Source of the DNA: Casuarina equisetifolia
Taxonomy: Eukaryota; Streptophyta; Magnoliopsida; Fagales; Casuarinaceae
DNA length: 64,000 nt
Assembly: GCA_028551475.1 (NCBI GenBank)
Contig: CM052356.1
Span: 32,267,884-32,331,883, forward strand
Reading direction: 5' to 3'
Shown here one piece after another: positions 63,302 to 64,000 of the stretch; positions within the stretch are counted from its first letter, which is position 1, and each line of letters opens with the position of its first letter. Below the pieces are notes generated by a model, which had not been told where the DNA came from, made no database searches, and saw nothing but the letters and a program-made list of their open reading frames with translations. A program made the position numbers and the translations under genes.

Positions 63302-63601
63302 ATCATCAAGCTAAAAGCTATAGTCGACATTTTTTAACAATGATCCAACAATGACTCATGAATTTATTGATCACCCATTTGGCTCCACCCCATAGGACAT
63401 GTACTAACACTTGCAGTTGGTGTAAAGGTTCAAACTAGATTGCATTGCTGCATCATCAAGCTAAAAGCTATAGTCGACATTTTTTAACAATGATCCAACA
63501 ATGACTCATGAATTTATTGATCAACCATTTGGCTCCACCCCATAGTACATGTACTAACACTTGCAGTTGGTGTAAAGGTTCAAACTAGATTGCATTGCTG
63601 C
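63302..63601 (+). repeat. Near-identical 150-bp tandem duplication
   Basis: The unit starting atcatcaagctaaaagctat at 63302 repeats at 63452. The copies differ at about two positions (gatcaccca against gatcaacca; catagg against catagt), which implies a recent event. Each copy includes tagtcgacatt, ccaacaatgactcatg and acatgtactaacacttgcag strings. No ORF or transposon signature is seen. Confidence 0.95.
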
Positions 63602-64000
63602 CAATTGTTAAAGACACTCGGGCTATCATTTGGTCAAAATTTATTTTGGCTTAATAGTAATAGTTGAAGGTCATGGTAATATGATGTTAAGTTTAAAAAA
63701 CATATTATGTTGAAAAATCTAACTTGTTCCTTGAAGATTAATAGTTAAACTAAGCATAAAGAGAAGATGTTATATTAAAACATTAGTAATATAGGGCAAT
63801 TAGCAAACTGTTTTGCTTGAAAAGAATATAGAAAATGAGTTACTTCCTCAGCGAAATTTCTACAGAACAATTAGGCGTCGGGGTAGGCGTGAATACTACG
63901 AAGGATCCTTAAATTTCGTGGTCAAAATTGAAATCACACGTGCATGTTAAACTTGGCTTGAAAAAACTTGAATTATTTGTAACAAATTGTCGTAGCCGTA
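63602..64000. other. AT-rich intergenic DNA, nothing recognised
   Basis: No gene, RNA gene or repeat structure recognised to the window end. Confidence 0.5.

Overview
The window is nuclear DNA from a flowering plant, most likely a core (woody-type) eudicot. Genes are split by AT-rich GT-AG introns of up to about 2.7 kb, the products are plant-specific (SGS3, a VQ protein, a PPR editing factor, a mitochondrial ATP synthase beta subunit with presequence), and intergenic DNA holds decayed Ty1/copia elements and AT-rich dispersed repeats. I cannot name the species. I rebuilt exon structures by hand from splice sites, reading frame and family knowledge. In every multi-exon gene the exon phases close to a single open frame, except one gene with an in-frame TGA.

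Layout. 1-5000: a decayed copia element (+) followed by AT-rich repeats. 5317-17976 (+): translation termination GTPase eRF3 in 18 coding exons, with probable spliced 3' UTR to about 20.25 kb. 21468-21647 (-): a 59-residue secreted proline-rich peptide ORF. 22129-22208 (+): tRNA-Leu(UAG). 23023-27216 (-): mitochondrial ATP synthase beta. 28522-30473 (+): a plastid fibrillin-like protein. 31200-31575 (-): a tau glutathione S-transferase relic. 32362-36059 (-): a hotdog-fold acyl-CoA thioesterase with a second copia relic in its intron. 37013-37745 (-): a small plant-specific gene interrupted by TGA. 40911-41447 (+): a VQ-motif protein. 43023-45644 (-): an SLG1-like PPR protein. 46414-53056 (+): a CLPTM1-family membrane protein. 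54121-57019 (-): SGS3, with a long leader intron to about 59.27 kb. 60939-62489 (-): a GDSL esterase/lipase. A near-identical 150-bp tandem duplication lies at 63302-63601.

The genes are independent housekeeping, organelle and defence functions, not an operon or cluster. The coherent signal is gene order. From memory of Arabidopsis, VQ31-SLG1-CLPTM1 are consecutive loci (At5g08480-08500), the mitochondrial beta subunits lie nearby (At5g0867x-0869x), and eRF3 neighbours the fibrillin-like gene (At1g18060/18070). The window therefore looks like an ancestral block later split in Arabidopsis.

I found no clearly new molecular system. The items most worth following up are the hidden secreted peptide, the TGA-interrupted gene, the unusual eRF3 gene architecture (4-nt first coding exon, a GC-AG intron, spliced 3' UTR), and the SLG1 start that leaves no room for a targeting peptide.
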